A DNA stretch of 64,000 bases from Actinobacillus lignieresii (lineage in GTDB: Bacteria > Pseudomonadota > Gammaproteobacteria > Enterobacterales > Pasteurellaceae): contig NZ_UFRM01000001.1 in NCBI RefSeq assembly GCF_900444945.1, forward strand, positions 1,951,501-2,015,500, in the 5' to 3' direction. The position numbers were made by a program, and so were the translations under genes. Position 1 is the first letter of the stretch. The number at the start of each line of letters is the position of its first letter. Positions 1 through 13,885 of the stretch are shown in pieces. The notes under the pieces are model-generated. The model saw nothing but the letters and a program-made list of their open reading frames with translations, did no database searches and was not told where the DNA came from.

Positions 1-490
<490 letters not shown>

Positions 491-503
491 GGAGAATCAC
501 TGA

Positions 504-913
<410 letters not shown>

Positions 914-914
<1 letters not shown>

Positions 915-1105
915 TGAAAGCTCAAGAACTACGTAACAAAAATGTTGAAGAGCTGAATGCTGAATTAATCAACCTTTTAGGTGAACAATTCAAATTGCGT
1001 ATGCAAGCAGCCACCGGTCAGCTTCAACAAACCCATCAGTTAAAACAAGTGCGTCGTAGTATTGCACAAGTTAAAACTGTATTAACCGAAAAGGCGGGTG
1101 AGTAA
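914..1105 (+). CDS. rpmC: 50S ribosomal protein L29
   Basis: A 63-residue helical protein ([18 protein letters not shown]...) of standard L29 length. L29 sits at the polypeptide exit tunnel and helps form the docking site for trigger factor and SRP. Its start overlaps the rplP stop and its own stop overlaps the rpsQ start by one base, giving a tightly coupled rplP-rpmC-rpsQ unit. Confidence 0.98.
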
Positions 1106-1359
1106 TGACTGATAAAATTCGTACAGTACAAGGTAAAGTAGTTAGCGACAAAATGGACAAATCATTTGTAGTTGCTATCGAACGTACAGTGAAACACCCT
1201 TTATACGGTAAATTCATTCGTCGTACTACTAAATTACACGTACACGATGAAAACAACGAAGCTAAATTAGGTGATGTAGTAGAAATTAAGGAATGTCGTC
1301 CTGTTTCAAAAACTAAATCGCACACTTTAGTTCGTGTTGTAGAAAAAGCAGTAGCTTAA
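1105..1359 (+). CDS. rpsQ: 30S ribosomal protein S17
   Basis: An 84-residue OB-fold primary 16S-binding protein, full length, with the conserved ...[16 protein letters not shown] and [12 protein letters not shown] segments. It is the last gene of the S10 operon here, followed by two hairpins and then a new promoter for the spc operon. The start codon overlaps the rpmC stop. Confidence 0.98.
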   Translation: MTDKIRTVQGKVVSDKMDKSFVVAIERTVKHPLYGKFIRRTTKLHVHDENNEAKLGDVVEIKECRPVSKTKSHTLVRVVEKAVA

Positions 1360-1377
1360 TCTACAAATTTATTGATA

Positions 1378-1452
1378 AACAAGCGGTGTAATACCGCTTG
1401 TTTTTTTGCAAATCTTAAGCCCTAAAGCTAAACTGTTAGGGCTTTTTTATTT
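1378..1452 (+). terminator. Tandem intrinsic terminators ending the S10 operon
   Basis: Two hairpins follow rpsQ. The first is AAGCGGTgtaatACCGCTT followed by seven T, built from an inverted pair of uptake-type words. The second pairs AGCCCTAA with TTAGGGCT and is followed by a T run (ttttttattt). Together they would end most S10 transcription before the spc promoter. Confidence 0.8.
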
Positions 1453-1496
1453 GTGATTTTTAAGCGAAATATAACCGCTTATTTGTAAAATTTTAT

Positions 1497-1526
1497 TTGA
1501 TTTATAATAGGTTATTGAGGTATAAT
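1497..1526 (+). promoter_or_regulatory. Predicted sigma-70 promoter of the spc operon
   Basis: A -35 like TTGATT (1497-1502) and a perfect TATAAT (1521-1526) are separated by 18 bp. The site lies between the S10 terminators and rplN, where E. coli also carries the spc promoter. Transcription would start near 1533. Confidence 0.7.
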
Positions 1527-1530
1527 TCGC

Positions 1531-1582
1531 CACCTGCTTACATAGGGTAAGTGGGTTTTCGTCCCGAAAGGGTGTTTTTTAA
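1531..1582 (+). promoter_or_regulatory. Structured 5' leader of rplN
   Basis: After the promoter the leader can fold into a 10-bp stem (ACCTGCTTAC with GTAAGTGGGT, two G-U pairs), then a short CCCgaaaGGG hairpin followed by a run of six T. The second hairpin looks like a weak terminator, so attenuation is possible. I know of no named RNA family for it. Confidence 0.4.
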
Positions 1583-1587
1583 TTTAA

Positions 1588-1971
<384 letters not shown>

Positions 1972-1981
1972 GGGGAATGTA

Positions 1982-2850
<869 letters not shown>

Positions 2851-2861
2851 GGTAGGTTATC

Positions 2862-3167
2862 GTGGCAAAACAATCAATGATTGCACGTGATGTTAAACGT
2901 GCTAAATTAGCTGATAAATTCTACGCTAAACGTGAAGAATTAAAGAAAATCATCTCTGATGCAAATTCTTCAGACGAAGATCGTTGGGCGGCAGTGTTAA
3001 AACTACAAACACTTCCGCGCGATTCAAGTCCTAGCCGTCAGCGTAACCGTTGCCGCCAAACTGGTCGTCCACACGGTGTACTTCGTAAGTTTGGTTTAAG
3101 CCGTATTAAGGTACGTGAAGCTGCAATGCGCGGTGAAATTCCAGGCCTTAAGAAAGCAAGCTGGTAA
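2862..3167 (+). CDS. rpsN: 30S ribosomal protein S14, zinc-free form (GTG start)
   Basis: A 101-residue long-form S14. It lacks the paired CxxC motifs of the short zinc-binding form and ends with the conserved [19 protein letters not shown]...KKASW. The start is GTG at 2862, giving [10 protein letters not shown]; the next ATG (2877) would drop conserved residues. A GGTAGG box precedes it. Confidence 0.97.
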   Translation: MAKQSMIARDVKRAKLADKFYAKREELKKIISDANSSDEDRWAAVLKLQTLPRDSSPSRQRNRCRQTGRPHGVLRKFGLSRIKVREAAMRGEIPGLKKASW

Positions 3168-3203
3168 TAACCTCTTTTAATTTGGAATCATGGGAGTAAA
3201 TAC

Positions 3204-3596
3204 ATGAGCATGCAAGATCCAATCGCAGATATGCTGACCCGTATTCGTAACGGTCAAGCTGCGAATAAAGTTGCAATCAGTATGCCTTCATCTAAGTTAA
3301 AAGTTGCTATTGCAAGCGTTTTAGCTGAAGAAGGTTATGTTGAGAGCTTCAAAATTGTTGAAGGTTCTAAACCTGAATTGGAAATCACTTTAAAATATTT
3401 CCAAAACAAACCGGTTGTAGAAAGTATCCAACGCGTAAGCCGTCCTGGTCTTCGTATTTACAAACGTAAAGACGAATTACCAAAAGTTATGGGTGGTTTA
3501 GGTATCGCAGTTGTTTCTACATCTAAAGGTGTAATGACCGACCGTGCAGCGCGTCAAGCGGGTCTCGGCGGTGAAATTATCTGTTACGTAGCATAA
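3204..3596 (+). CDS. rpsH: 30S ribosomal protein S8
   Basis: A 130-residue protein ([18 protein letters not shown]...) of normal length with the C-terminal STSKGVMTD signature. S8 binds the 16S central domain and in E. coli is the translational repressor of the spc operon. It is preceded by a GGGAG box. Confidence 0.98.
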   Translation: MSMQDPIADMLTRIRNGQAANKVAISMPSSKLKVAIASVLAEEGYVESFKIVEGSKPELEITLKYFQNKPVVESIQRVSRPGLRIYKRKDELPKVMGGLGIAVVSTSKGVMTDRAARQAGLGGEIICYVA

Positions 3597-3612
3597 TAGA
3601 GAGGTAGGAAGA

Positions 3613-4146
3613 ATGTCTCGTGTTGCAAAAGCACCTGTTAATATTCCTGCCGGTGTTGAAGTAAAACTCAACGGTCAGCTATTAACAGTTAAAGGTAAAA
3701 ACGGCGAGTTATCTCGTGAAATTCATAATGCAGTTGAAGTAAATCAAGATGCTAACGCATTAACTTTCGCACCACGTGCTGGTGTTGCAAATGCAGATGC
3801 TCAAGCAGGTACTGCTCGTGCACTTGTTAATGCTATGGTTATCGGTGTTACTGAAGGCTTTACTAAGAAATTGCAATTAGTCGGTGTTGGTTATAGAGCA
3901 CAAATGAAAGGCAACGTAGTTGCTTTAAGTTTAGGCTATTCACACCCAATTGAACATACGTTGCCAGCTGGCGTAACTGGTGAATGTCCGTCTCAAACAG
4001 AAATTGTTCTTAAGAGTGCAGACAAACAGTTAATCGGCCAAGTAGCAGCTGATATTCGTGCATATCGCCGTCCAGAGCCTTATAAAGGCAAAGGTGTACG
4101 TTACTCGGATGAAGTAGTTCGTACAAAAGAAGCGAAGAAAAAGTAA
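3613..4146 (+). CDS. rplF: 50S ribosomal protein L6
   Basis: A 177-residue protein with two repeated domains and the [14 protein letters not shown] signature near the C-terminus. L6 lies beside the sarcin-ricin loop and is needed late in 50S assembly. It is in standard order between rpsH and rplR, with 16 and 14 bp gaps. Confidence 0.98.
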   Translation: MSRVAKAPVNIPAGVEVKLNGQLLTVKGKNGELSREIHNAVEVNQDANALTFAPRAGVANADAQAGTARALVNAMVIGVTEGFTKKLQLVGVGYRAQMKGNVVALSLGYSHPIEHTLPAGVTGECPSQTEIVLKSADKQLIGQVAADIRAYRRPEPYKGKGVRYSDEVVRTKEAKKK

Positions 4147-4160
4147 AGTAAGGTAACACT

Positions 4161-5029
<869 letters not shown>

Positions 5030-5035
5030 TTGAAT

Positions 5036-5215
5036 ATGGCAAAAACAATTAAAGTAACTCAAACTCGTAGCTCTATTGCTCGTTTACCGAAACATAAAGC
5101 AACGTTAAAAGGTTTAGGTCTTCGTCATATTCGTCATACAGTTGAATTAATCGATACTCCGGCAGTTCGCGGTATGATTAATCAAGTGTCATATATGGTT
5201 AAAGTGGAGGAATAA
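5036..5215 (+). CDS. rpmD: 50S ribosomal protein L30
   Basis: A 59-residue protein beginning [17 protein letters not shown] place the start at the ATG at 5036; an upstream in-frame TTG at 5030 would add two residues not expected in the family. It starts only 6 bp after the rpsE stop, so it probably relies on coupled translation. Confidence 0.96.
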
Positions 5216-5219
5216 TAGA

Positions 5220-5654
5220 ATGCGTTTAAATTCTCTTTCTCCAGCTGAAGGTGCTAAGCACAGTGCTAAACGTTTAGGTCGTGGTATCGGTTCTGGTTTA
5301 GGTAAAACTGGTGGTCGCGGTCATAAAGGTCAAAAATCTCGTACAGGCGGCGGTGTTCGTCGTGGTTTCGAGGGTGGTCAAATGCCTTTATACCGTCGTT
5401 TACCAAAATTTGGTTTTACTTCATTAAAGTCATTCCATGTTGCTGAAATTCGTTTAAACGACTTAGCTAAAGTAGATGGTAACGAAGTAACTTTAGAATC
5501 ACTTAAAGCTGCAAACGTAATCACTAAAGATATTTTATCTGTAAAAGTAATTTTAGCGGGTAAAATTGAAAAAGCGGTTGTAGTTAAAGGTTTAGGTGTA
5601 ACTAAAGGCGCTAAAGCTGCTATCGAAGCTGCTGGCGGTTCTATCGAGGAATAA
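5220..5654 (+). CDS. rplO: 50S ribosomal protein L15
   Basis: A 144-residue protein with the glycine- and arginine-rich N-terminal extension ([20 protein letters not shown]) that threads into 23S rRNA, followed by a globular C-terminal domain ending AAGGSIEE. It lies 4 bp after rpmD and 3 bp before secY. Confidence 0.98.
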   Translation: MRLNSLSPAEGAKHSAKRLGRGIGSGLGKTGGRGHKGQKSRTGGGVRRGFEGGQMPLYRRLPKFGFTSLKSFHVAEIRLNDLAKVDGNEVTLESLKAANVITKDILSVKVILAGKIEKAVVVKGLGVTKGAKAAIEAAGGSIEE

Positions 5655-5657
5655 TAG

Positions 5658-6980
5658 ATGGCAAAGCAACCAGGGTACCAAGGTAGTACACAAAAAGGGA
5701 CTGGCGAGCTTAAATCAAGATTATTATTTGTTTTAGGTGCGTTAATCGTTTTCCGTATCGGTTCTTTTATACCTGTTCCTGGCATTGATGCTTCTGTATT
5801 ATCCGAATTAGTTCGACAACAGCAAGGCACCATCATTGACATGTTCAATATGTTCTCTGGTGGTGCTTTAAGCCGAGCGTCTATATTTGCATTAGGTATT
5901 ATGCCTTATATTTCGGCGTCAATTATTGTTCAATTATTGACAGCGATTCATCCTCCTTTAGCAGAGCTGAAGAAAGAAGGTGAGGCAGGACGTCGTAAGA
6001 TTAGTAAATATACTCGTTATGGTACATTGTTATTAGCATTTATTCAGTCTATTGGTATTTCAATTGCCCTACCGAATATGTTACAAGGATTAGTTCCTAA
6101 TCCAAGTATCTTATTCTATGTAACTTCTGTAATCAGCCTAGTTACGGGAACAATGTTCCTTATGTGGTTAGGTGAGCAAATCACTGAGCGCGGTATCGGT
6201 AACGGTATCTCTTTGATTATCTTTGCAGGTATTGTTGCAGATTTACCGGCAACAATTGGGCAAACAATTGAGCAAGCTCGTCAAGGCGAAATTTCTCCAC
6301 TTGTTCTTTTATTAGTAGCTATAATTGCATTTGCAGTAACATATTTTGTTGTCTTTGTTGAACGCGGACAAAGAAGAATTGTGGTAAATTATGCAAGTCG
6401 CCAGCAAGGCAGAATGATGGCGCCGGCTAGATCATCTCATTTACCATTAAAAGTTAATATGGCAGGTGTAATTCCTGCGATTTTCGCTTCAAGTATCATT
6501 TTATTCCCTGCAAGTATTACGCAGTGGTTTGGTCAAAGCGAAGGACTTGAGTGGTTATTTGACTTATCACAATTATTACAGCCAGGACAACCGTTATATC
6601 TTGTGTTATTCACAATGGCAGTAATCTTCTTTGCATTCTTCTATACGGGAATGCAATATAATCCTCGTGATACGGCGGATAATTTGAAGAAATCAGGTGC
6701 GTTTGTACCAGGTTATCGACCAGGCGAACAAACATCACGTTATATTGATAAAGTAATGACGCGTTTAACCTTAATCGGTGCGTTATATATTACTTTTGTT
6801 TGTTTGGTTCCTTATATCATTACATCTCTATGGAAAGTACCATTCCAATTAGGCGGTACTTCACTATTAATCGTAGTGGTAGTTATTATGGATTTCATCG
6901 CACAGGTTCAAAGTCATTTAATGTCATTACAATATGACTCTGTGTTGAAGAAAGCCAATTTGAAAGGCTTAGGGCAATAG
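5658..6980 (+). CDS. secY: Protein translocase subunit SecY
   Basis: A 440-residue inner-membrane protein with ten predicted membrane segments, the central channel of the SecYEG translocon that exports unfolded proteins and inserts membrane proteins. Conserved features visible are the first-segment [13 protein letters not shown], the plug-region [22 protein letters not shown], and the cytoplasmic loop [12 protein letters not shown]. The start sits 3 bp after rplO. Confidence 0.98.
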   Translation: MAKQPGYQGSTQKGTGELKSRLLFVLGALIVFRIGSFIPVPGIDASVLSELVRQQQGTIIDMFNMFSGGALSRASIFALGIMPYISASIIVQLLTAIHPPLAELKKEGEAGRRKISKYTRYGTLLLAFIQSIGISIALPNMLQGLVPNPSILFYVTSVISLVTGTMFLMWLGEQITERGIGNGISLIIFAGIVADLPATIGQTIEQARQGEISPLVLLLVAIIAFAVTYFVVFVERGQRRIVVNYASRQQGRMMAPARSSHLPLKVNMAGVIPAIFASSIILFPASITQWFGQSEGLEWLFDLSQLLQPGQPLYLVLFTMAVIFFAFFYTGMQYNPRDTADNLKKSGAFVPGYRPGEQTSRYIDKVMTRLTLIGALYITFVCLVPYIITSLWKVPFQLGGTSLLIVVVVIMDFIAQVQSHLMSLQYDSVLKKANLKGLGQ

Positions 6981-7004
6981 TCCCTTAGATCAAAAGGATA
7001 AGCA

Positions 7005-7118
7005 ATGAAAGTTCGTGCTTCAGTTAAGAAATTATGCCGTAACTGTAAAGTTGTTAAACGTGAAGGTGTTGTTCGCGTAATTTGTAGCGATCCTAAACAC
7101 AAACAACGTCAAGGTTAA
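7005..7118 (+). CDS. rpmJ: 50S ribosomal protein L36, zinc-binding form
   Basis: A 37-residue gene with an AAGGA box 7 bp upstream. It keeps the zinc ribbon ligands C11, C14, C27 and H32 ([13 protein letters not shown]), so it is the zinc-dependent form. It closes the spc operon directly after secY, the usual place. A second, zinc-free L36 gene lies at 43203-43328. Confidence 0.97.
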   Translation: MKVRASVKKLCRNCKVVKREGVVRVICSDPKHKQRQG

Positions 7119-7131
7119 TTAGTATTCTTTC

Positions 7132-7160
7132 TTGCAAAGAACCCGCTGAGCAGGTATACT
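7132..7160 (+). promoter_or_regulatory. Predicted promoter of the alpha operon
   Basis: TTGCAA (7132-7137) and TATACT (7155-7160) are spaced by 17 bp between rpmJ and rpsM. The -10 element lies inside a perfect 9-bp inverted repeat (GCTGAGCAG at 7145-7153, CTGCTCAGC at 7159-7167) that could be an operator or, in read-through RNA, a hairpin. Confidence 0.55.
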
Positions 7161-7171
7161 GCTCAGCTCAT

Positions 7172-7262
7172 TCGTCCTGATATGCTGTTTGAGTATCCTG
7201 AAACGGGCTTTTCAAGATCAGCATATCAATAAACTTAAATAATAGGAGTGCATAGTGGCCCG
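7172..7262 (+). ncRNA. Alpha-operon mRNA leader (S4-binding pseudoknot)
   Basis: The stretch before rpsM contains TGAGTATCCTGAAACGGGCT and ends AGGAGTGCATAGTG, closely matching the E. coli alpha-operon leader. There the leader folds into a nested pseudoknot spanning the rpsM start codon and is bound by S4 (rpsD, also in this operon) to repress translation. Recognition is from sequence similarity; folding was not computed. Confidence 0.85.
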
Positions 7263-7611
7263 TATTGCAGGCATTAACATTCCTGATCAAAAACACACTG
7301 TAATCGCATTAACTGCAATTTACGGTATCGGTAAAACTCGTGCTAAAGCTATCTGTGCAGCGACGGGTATTGCTGAAGATGTAAAGATCAGAGAATTGTC
7401 TGAAGAGCAGATTGAAAAACTGCGTGAAGAAGTTGGTAAATTTACTGTCGAAGGTGATTTACGTCGTGAAGTAACATTAAGCATCAAACGTCTTTTAGAC
7501 TTAGGTTGCTATCGTGGTTTACGTCATCGTCGTAGTTTACCGGTACGTGGTCAACGTACTAAGACTAATGCGCGTACTCGTAAGGGTCCACGCAAACCGA
7601 TCAAAAAATAA
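7255..7611 (+). CDS. rpsM: 30S ribosomal protein S13 (GTG start)
   Basis: A 118-residue protein starting at GTG within the alpha leader (AGGAG then 5 bp). It shows the helix-hairpin-helix segment ([14 protein letters not shown]) and the basic tail [16 protein letters not shown] that reaches into the P site. It is the first gene of the alpha operon, so its initiation region is the S4 control point. Confidence 0.98.
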   Translation: MARIAGINIPDQKHTVIALTAIYGIGKTRAKAICAATGIAEDVKIRELSEEQIEKLREEVGKFTVEGDLRREVTLSIKRLLDLGCYRGLRHRRSLPVRGQRTKTNARTRKGPRKPIKK

Positions 7612-7624
7612 TCGGAGTAGATAA

Positions 7625-8017
<393 letters not shown>

Positions 8018-8045
8018 TTGACGTTAGAATAATTGGAGAAAGAAA

Positions 8046-8672
8046 ATGGCAAGATATTTGGGTCCTAAGCTCAAGCTAAGCCGTCGTGAAGGTACTGATT
8101 TATTCCTTAAATCAGGCGTTCGTGCGATTGAATCAAAATGTAGAAATCGTCTTGATGTAGCACCAGGTCAACACGGTGCACGCAAGCCACGTTTATCTGA
8201 CTACGGTAGTCAGTTACGTGAAAAACAAAAAGTTCGCCGTATCTATGGTATCTTAGAACGTCAATTCCGTAATTACTATACAGAAGCAAACCGCTTAAAA
8301 GGTAATACCGGTGAGAACTTATTAGTATTATTAGAAGGTCGTTTAGACAACGTAGTTTACCGTATGGGTTTTGCTGCAACTCGTGCTGAAGCGCGTCAGC
8401 TTGTAAGCCACAAATCTATCGTAGTAAACGGTCGTGTAGTGAATATTCCTTCTTATCAAGTTTCTGTTGATGATGTGGTTGCTGTTCGTGAGAAATCTAA
8501 AAAACAAGCACGTATCAAAGCATCATTAGAATTAGCAACTCAACGTGAAAAACCGACTTGGTTAGAAGTTGATGCAACTAAGATGGAAGGTGTATTTAAA
8601 CGTACTCCTGAACGCTCTGACTTATCAGCAGATATTAACGAACATCTGATCGTTGAGCTTTACTCTAAATAA
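8046..8672 (+). CDS. rpsD: 30S ribosomal protein S4
   Basis: A 208-residue primary assembly protein; the S4 RNA-binding domain is around residues 96-160 ([20 protein letters not shown]). S4 nucleates 30S assembly and, from established E. coli work, represses the alpha operon through the leader at 7172-7262. It lies 28 bp after rpsK. Confidence 0.98.
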   Translation: MARYLGPKLKLSRREGTDLFLKSGVRAIESKCRNRLDVAPGQHGARKPRLSDYGSQLREKQKVRRIYGILERQFRNYYTEANRLKGNTGENLLVLLEGRLDNVVYRMGFAATRAEARQLVSHKSIVVNGRVVNIPSYQVSVDDVVAVREKSKKQARIKASLELATQREKPTWLEVDATKMEGVFKRTPERSDLSADINEHLIVELYSK

Positions 8673-8737
8673 TAGTTAATTTTTAAAATTACATTATTAG
8701 ATTAGTAAATAAAGCTTAAAAACAAAGAGAGGATAAA

Positions 8738-9727
8738 ATGCAGGGTTCTGTGACAGAATTTTTAAAGCCGCACTTAGTGAATATCGAACAAGTTAGTTCT
8801 ACTCACGCAAAAGTGACCTTAGAACCGTTAGAACGTGGTTTTGGCCATACATTAGGTAACGCACTTCGTCGCATTTTACTTTCGTCTATGCCGGGTTGTG
8901 CCGTTACAGAAGTTGAAATTGATGGTGTATTGCATGAATACAGCAGCAAAGAAGGCGTACAAGAAGATATTCTTGAAGTATTGTTAAACCTTAAAGGTCT
9001 AGCGGTAAAAGTGTCGGGTAAAGATGATATTATTTTGACACTAAATAAGTCTGGAATTGGCCCTGTAACTGCAGCCGACATTACGCATGATGGTGACGTA
9101 GAAATTGTAAATCCACACCATGTTATCTGTCATTTAACAGATAAAGACGCATCAATTAGTATGCGTATTCGTGTTCAGCGTGGTCGTGGTTATGTACCGG
9201 CATCTGCTCGCGTACATTCTCAAGATGAAGATCGTCCAATCGGTCGTTTATTAGTTGATGCTCGTTTCAGCCCAGTAGATCGCATTGCTTATAATGTGGA
9301 AGCTGCGCGTGTTGAACAGCGTACTGACTTAGATAAACTTATCATTGAGATGGAAACAAATGGCACAATCGATCCAGAAGAAGCCATTCGTCGCGCTGCT
9401 ACAATTTTAGCAGAACAGTTAGATGCATTCGTTGATTTACGTGATGTTCGTCAGCCTGAAGTGAAAGAAGAAAAACCGGAGTTCGATCCGATTTTACTTC
9501 GTCCGGTAGATGATTTAGAGCTGACAGTTCGTTCTGCTAACTGTTTGAAAGCAGAGACAATTCACTATATCGGTGATTTAGTACAACGTACAGAAGTCGA
9601 GTTATTAAAAACACCTAATCTTGGTAAGAAATCACTTACTGAGATTAAGGATGTGCTTGCTTCTCGCGGCTTATCACTGGGTATGCGCCTTGAGAATTGG
9701 CCTCCGGCAAGTATTGCCGAAGACTAA
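8738..9727 (+). CDS. rpoA: RNA polymerase alpha subunit
   Basis: A 329-residue protein with an N-terminal dimerisation domain (residues about 1-235), a flexible linker around 236-250 and the C-terminal DNA- and activator-binding domain ([30 protein letters not shown]). The start [11 protein letters not shown] follows a GAGAGG box. It is embedded between rpsD and rplQ as in other gammaproteobacteria. Confidence 0.98.
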   Translation: MQGSVTEFLKPHLVNIEQVSSTHAKVTLEPLERGFGHTLGNALRRILLSSMPGCAVTEVEIDGVLHEYSSKEGVQEDILEVLLNLKGLAVKVSGKDDIILTLNKSGIGPVTAADITHDGDVEIVNPHHVICHLTDKDASISMRIRVQRGRGYVPASARVHSQDEDRPIGRLLVDARFSPVDRIAYNVEAARVEQRTDLDKLIIEMETNGTIDPEEAIRRAATILAEQLDAFVDLRDVRQPEVKEEKPEFDPILLRPVDDLELTVRSANCLKAETIHYIGDLVQRTEVELLKTPNLGKKSLTEIKDVLASRGLSLGMRLENWPPASIAED

Positions 9728-9759
9728 TTTTAGGTATTAGATTTTCTAAGAAGGAATAG

Positions 9760-10146
<387 letters not shown>

Positions 10147-10166
10147 TAGCTTAAACAGCTTATCTG

Positions 10167-10198
10167 AAAGCCCGAGTTATCTCGGGCTTTATTTTTTT
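10167..10198 (+). terminator. Intrinsic terminator of the alpha operon
   Basis: A perfect 10-bp stem AAAGCCCGAG/CTCGGGCTTT with a TTAT loop is followed by a run of seven T. Confidence 0.92.
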
Positions 10199-10252
10199 CC
10201 GATATTCTTGAGTTTTTCTTAGTGTCCGCTTTGCAATTGCAAAGATCTGTTC

Positions 10253-10280
10253 TTGTAATTTCGTAGAAAATCAGTATAAT
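10253..10280 (+). promoter_or_regulatory. Predicted promoter of rpsP-rimM-trmD-rplS
   Basis: TTGTAA (10253-10258) and TATAAT (10275-10280) with a 16-bp spacer lie after the alpha terminator. The predicted start is near 10287, giving a leader of about 95 nt before rpsP. Confidence 0.65.
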
Positions 10281-10327
10281 TTATCCGCTTTTTCTATCTT
10301 AAATTTAGATACTAAAGCAATTTTAGT

Positions 10328-10357
10328 ACCCTCACCTCGAACGAGGGTTTTATTTTT
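10328..10357 (+). terminator. Leader hairpin with T run upstream of rpsP (possible attenuator)
   Basis: ACCCTC pairs with GAGGGT (an alternative pairing is CCTC with GAGG), and the stem is followed by TTTATTTTT. It lies between the predicted promoter and the rpsP ribosome-binding site, so it may terminate part of the transcripts. The stem is short and this is an inference. Confidence 0.5.
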
Positions 10358-10382
10358 ACTATCAACATTTTAGAGGAAGGTT

Positions 10383-10631
10383 ATGGTAACCATTCGTTTA
10401 ACTCGTGGCGGAGCTAAAAAACGCCCATTTTATCAAATCGTGGTAGCAGACAGCCGTTCACCACGTGACGGTCGTTTCATCGAGCGTATCGGTTTCTTCA
10501 ATCCATTAGCTGCAGGCCAAGCTGAACGTTTACGTTTAGACGTGGCTAAAGTTGATGCTTGGGTTGCTAAAGGTGCTGATCTTTCAGACCGTGTTGCATC
10601 TTTAGTAAAAGAAGCTCGTAAAGCGGCTTAA
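10383..10631 (+). CDS. rpsP: 30S ribosomal protein S16
   Basis: An 82-residue protein ([25 protein letters not shown]) with an AGAGGAAGG box. S16 is an early 30S assembly protein. It is first of the conserved rpsP-rimM-trmD-rplS operon. Confidence 0.98.
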   Translation: MVTIRLTRGGAKKRPFYQIVVADSRSPRDGRFIERIGFFNPLAAGQAERLRLDVAKVDAWVAKGADLSDRVASLVKEARKAA

Positions 10632-10664
10632 TTTTTTAAAAATTTTGCAAAGTAGGTGGGTAGT

Positions 10665-11192
10665 ATGAGCGAACAAAAAATTGAAGTTGTCGGAAAACTA
10701 GGATCAACCTATGGGATTCGTGGCTGGTTACGCCTCTATTCATCAACTGAAGAAACCGAAAGCATTTTCGATTATCAGCCTTGGTTCTTAAAAATTAAGG
10801 GACAATGGCAACCAATCGAATTAGAAAGTTGGCGTTACCATAACAACGATTTGATTGTGAAATTAAAAGGTAGCGATGACCGTGAGAGCGCACAGCTGCT
10901 GACTAATGCCGAAATCGGTGTAGATCTATCTGTGTTTCCTGAATTGGAAGAAGGAGATTATTACTGGCACGATTTAATCGGCTGCCAAGTGATAAACCTT
11001 GAAGACTATAGCATGGGCGTTGTAACCGAATTAATGGAAACAGGTTCTAACGATGTTTTGGTTGTACGCGCTAACAGTAAGGATGCTTTTGGCAAGCAAG
11101 AACGATTAATTCCGTTCTTATATGAACAAGTAGTTAAAAGAGTAGATCTCGCCACTAAGACAATTACGGTGGATTGGGACGCTGGTTTCTAA
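10665..11192 (+). CDS. rimM: Ribosome maturation factor RimM
   Basis: A 175-residue protein with an N-terminal RimM beta-barrel ([17 protein letters not shown]) and a C-terminal PRC-barrel domain ([13 protein letters not shown]...). RimM binds S19 and helps mature the 30S head. I place the start at ATG 10665; the in-frame GTG at 10656 lies within the ribosome-binding region. Confidence 0.95.
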   Translation: MSEQKIEVVGKLGSTYGIRGWLRLYSSTEETESIFDYQPWFLKIKGQWQPIELESWRYHNNDLIVKLKGSDDRESAQLLTNAEIGVDLSVFPELEEGDYYWHDLIGCQVINLEDYSMGVVTELMETGSNDVLVVRANSKDAFGKQERLIPFLYEQVVKRVDLATKTITVDWDAGF

Positions 11193-11249
11193 CCTCAGGT
11201 ATGCGGTGCAGCTTTAACTTTAAGTAGTAAGAACATTTGAGGATAAATT

Positions 11250-12005
11250 ATGTGGATTGGTATCATTTCACTGTTCCCCGAAATGTTTAAAGCAATTACC
11301 GATTTTGGGGTGACAGGACGTGCGGTAAAACAAGATCTTCTGCAAATTCAATGCTGGAATCCTCGCGATTTCACGTTTGATAAACATAAAACGGTTGATG
11401 ATCGCCCTTACGGCGGCGGACCGGGAATGTTAATGATGGTGCAGCCTTTGCGTGATGCGATTCATGCAGCAAAGCAGGCGGCAAAAGCGGAAGACGGTGT
11501 AGAGGCAAAAGTTATTTATCTCTCACCGCAAGGGCGTAAGCTGGATCAACAAGGTGTGAAGACACTGGCTTCAAATCAGAAACTGATTTTAATTTGTGGA
11601 CGATACGAAGGGGTTGATGAACGATTGATTCAAACGGAAGTTGATGAAGAATGGTCGATCGGTGATTATGTGCTTACAGGGGGCGAATTGCCTGCAATGA
11701 CGTTGATTGACGCCGTTGCGAGATTTGTGCCCGGAGTGTTAGGTAAACAGGCCTCTGCAGATGAAGATTCATTTGCGACAGGTTTATTGGATTGTCCGCA
11801 TTACACTCGCCCGGAAATGTTAGACGGCATTCCTGTTCCCGAAGTGCTGATGTCGGGTCATCACGAAAATATTCGTAAATGGCGATTAGAACAATCGCTT
11901 GAACGAACGTGGTTAAGACGCCCTGAGCTATTGGATAGCCTAGCTCTGACTGACGAACAACGCGTGTTGTTAGCTAAAATTAAGAAACAACACAAAATCA
12001 GTTAA
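11250..12005 (+). CDS. trmD: tRNA (guanine-37-N1)-methyltransferase
   Basis: A 251-residue SPOUT-class enzyme that methylates G37 of tRNAs reading CNN codons and so prevents frameshifting. Visible motifs are the N-terminal [13 protein letters not shown], the S-adenosylmethionine knot region with [12 protein letters not shown] and [15 protein letters not shown], and the C-terminal domain. It is third in the operon. Confidence 0.98.
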   Translation: MWIGIISLFPEMFKAITDFGVTGRAVKQDLLQIQCWNPRDFTFDKHKTVDDRPYGGGPGMLMMVQPLRDAIHAAKQAAKAEDGVEAKVIYLSPQGRKLDQQGVKTLASNQKLILICGRYEGVDERLIQTEVDEEWSIGDYVLTGGELPAMTLIDAVARFVPGVLGKQASADEDSFATGLLDCPHYTRPEMLDGIPVPEVLMSGHHENIRKWRLEQSLERTWLRRPELLDSLALTDEQRVLLAKIKKQHKIS

Positions 12006-12018
12006 TTCTAGGATTTAG

Positions 12019-12381
<363 letters not shown>

Positions 12382-12407
12382 TTCGAACAAGCTTAATGCG
12401 AAAGATA

Positions 12408-12440
12408 AAAAGGCTTGGGGTAACCCAAGCCTTTTCTTTT
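12408..12440 (+). terminator. Intrinsic terminator of the rpsP operon
   Basis: A 12-bp stem AAAAGGCTTGGG/CCCAAGCCTTTT with a GTAA tetraloop, followed by a T-rich tail. Confidence 0.92.
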
Positions 12441-12504
12441 ATATGGTAAGTGGTTGTTTTCGGTTAATTTTTTGCAAACTTTGCGCTAAATCAGGCCGCT
12501 TGTA

Positions 12505-12535
12505 AAAAATAAAAGGCAGGAATATCCCCGCCTTT
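12505..12535 (-). terminator. Intrinsic terminator downstream of roxA
   Basis: Read on the minus strand, AAAGGCGGGG pairs with CCTGCCTTT around a short loop and is followed by TATTTTTTAC. It is suitably placed to end roxA transcription and faces the rplS terminator. Confidence 0.75.
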
Positions 12536-12551
12536 ATGATGAAATAACGAA

Positions 12552-13745
12552 TTATTCCGCTTCTTCTAAAATAACCCAACCGTTGTCCAGCCAATCGCAT
12601 AGCGTATCGAGTAATAATTCCAGCTCTTCTTGATCTTTGGCTTTAGACGCCAGTTTATTCCAAGAAACCGCATCACCGTTAGCGATACGAATTAATAGGT
12701 TTTGTTCCGCTTCATTTAGCTCGTCAATCCATTCACCGTTTACATAAATACGTTGAGGATTTTCGGTATAAAGCATTTTGACATTGGCATCTTGTTGGAT
12801 CCAACCGCCTTCTTCTAAAATACCTTGTACTTCATCCGGGTAGTATTCATTATCCGTTTGCAATAATTCATAGCGACGAGAACTTACCGCAGCAGCAACG
12901 CTGTGGGTAAAGATTTCATCAAATTGATCAGAGTTTTGTAATAAGTCGATTAATTGATGTTTCAGCACTTTCACCATTTTTGGATCAAGTAACGCATTCG
13001 GTTGTTCATGTGGCACAAGGCGGAATGGGATATTAAATTCCGAGCCGGCAATCACTTCCGAATGGTGTTCTAATGTTTTGCAGAAATTCTCGAGTAAATC
13101 CGCCGCATTCGGGTAGCGTAAGCCGAATGAGAATGTTAGCCCTTCGGTTTCGGATACGCCATAGTGAGCCATACGAGAAGGCACGTAAAGCACGTCACCC
13201 GGATTCATCACTTCGTCTAACACCAATTCGCCCATATCATCAAAAATACGAATCGGCTGATTCGGTTTAAATTCGGTGGAAGGATCACACCACTTACCTA
13301 GCTGCCAACGGCGTTGGCCGTAACCTTGTACGAGAAAAACATCGTATTCATCATAATGCTTACCAACCGTACCGCCTTTAGGCGAACAAGAAACCATAAT
13401 GTCGTCACGTTGCCATTGAGGTAAGAAGCTAAACGCTTGCCACAATGCACCGAGTTCCGGCGACCATTGTTCCAAATTTTGTACCATAACAGAGAATTGG
13501 GCCGGCAGATCTTGTAAATCGCTTTCCGCAAACGGACTGGTTTTAACCGACCATTGCTCATTTTCACATTTGATTAAGCGAGCAGTGATTTCCTCTTCCA
13601 GCGCTAACTCCATAATATCTTCCGGCTCGAATAATCCGACAATTTGCGGCAAGCCGTTACGGATTAACAGCGGTCGTTTTTGCCAATAATCACGTAAGAA
13701 AGTTTCCGGGCTAATATTTTCAGGTAAGCAGAATGGAATGTTCAT
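12552..13745 (-). CDS. roxA: Ribosomal protein L16 arginine 3-hydroxylase RoxA (YcfD)
   Basis: A 397-residue cupin-4/JmjC-type 2-oxoglutarate and Fe(II) dependent oxygenase. The iron triad is visible as H-x-D in GKHYDEYDVFLVQGYG and the distal His in MAHYGVSE; the C-terminal region forms the dimerisation and winged-helix part. The E. coli enzyme hydroxylates L16 Arg81 in an oxygen-dependent way, and this window encodes that L16 with Arg81 intact. The gene is monocistronic, with an AAGGAG box before the ATG. Confidence 0.93.
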   Translation of the reverse strand: MNIPFCLPENISPETFLRDYWQKRPLLIRNGLPQIVGLFEPEDIMELALEEEITARLIKCENEQWSVKTSPFAESDLQDLPAQFSVMVQNLEQWSPELGALWQAFSFLPQWQRDDIMVSCSPKGGTVGKHYDEYDVFLVQGYGQRRWQLGKWCDPSTEFKPNQPIRIFDDMGELVLDEVMNPGDVLYVPSRMAHYGVSETEGLTFSFGLRYPNAADLLENFCKTLEHHSEVIAGSEFNIPFRLVPHEQPNALLDPKMVKVLKHQLIDLLQNSDQFDEIFTHSVAAAVSSRRYELLQTDNEYYPDEVQGILEEGGWIQQDANVKMLYTENPQRIYVNGEWIDELNEAEQNLLIRIANGDAVSWNKLASKAKDQEELELLLDTLCDWLDNGWVILEEAE

Positions 13746-13885
13746 AGATGCTCCTTATGTTTTTCTCTCTGATTAAAACTATTCTACCTGATAAACGCTT
13801 GAATATCTTGTGTTATATCAGCTTATTTAGCCATTAAATATTTAACTTTTGTGATAAAGCTCACAAAATTTGATAAAAAACAACT

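Noticed and set aside
5378..5848. 156-codon minus-strand frame across rplO/secY
   Set aside because: It overlaps two certain genes and its translation resembles no family; an antisense artefact of AT-rich codons.
7145..7167. Intrinsic terminator of the spc operon at the GCTGAGCAG palindrome
   Set aside because: Perfect stem, but no T run follows and it contains the predicted alpha-operon -10 element, so an operator or read-through hairpin is more likely.
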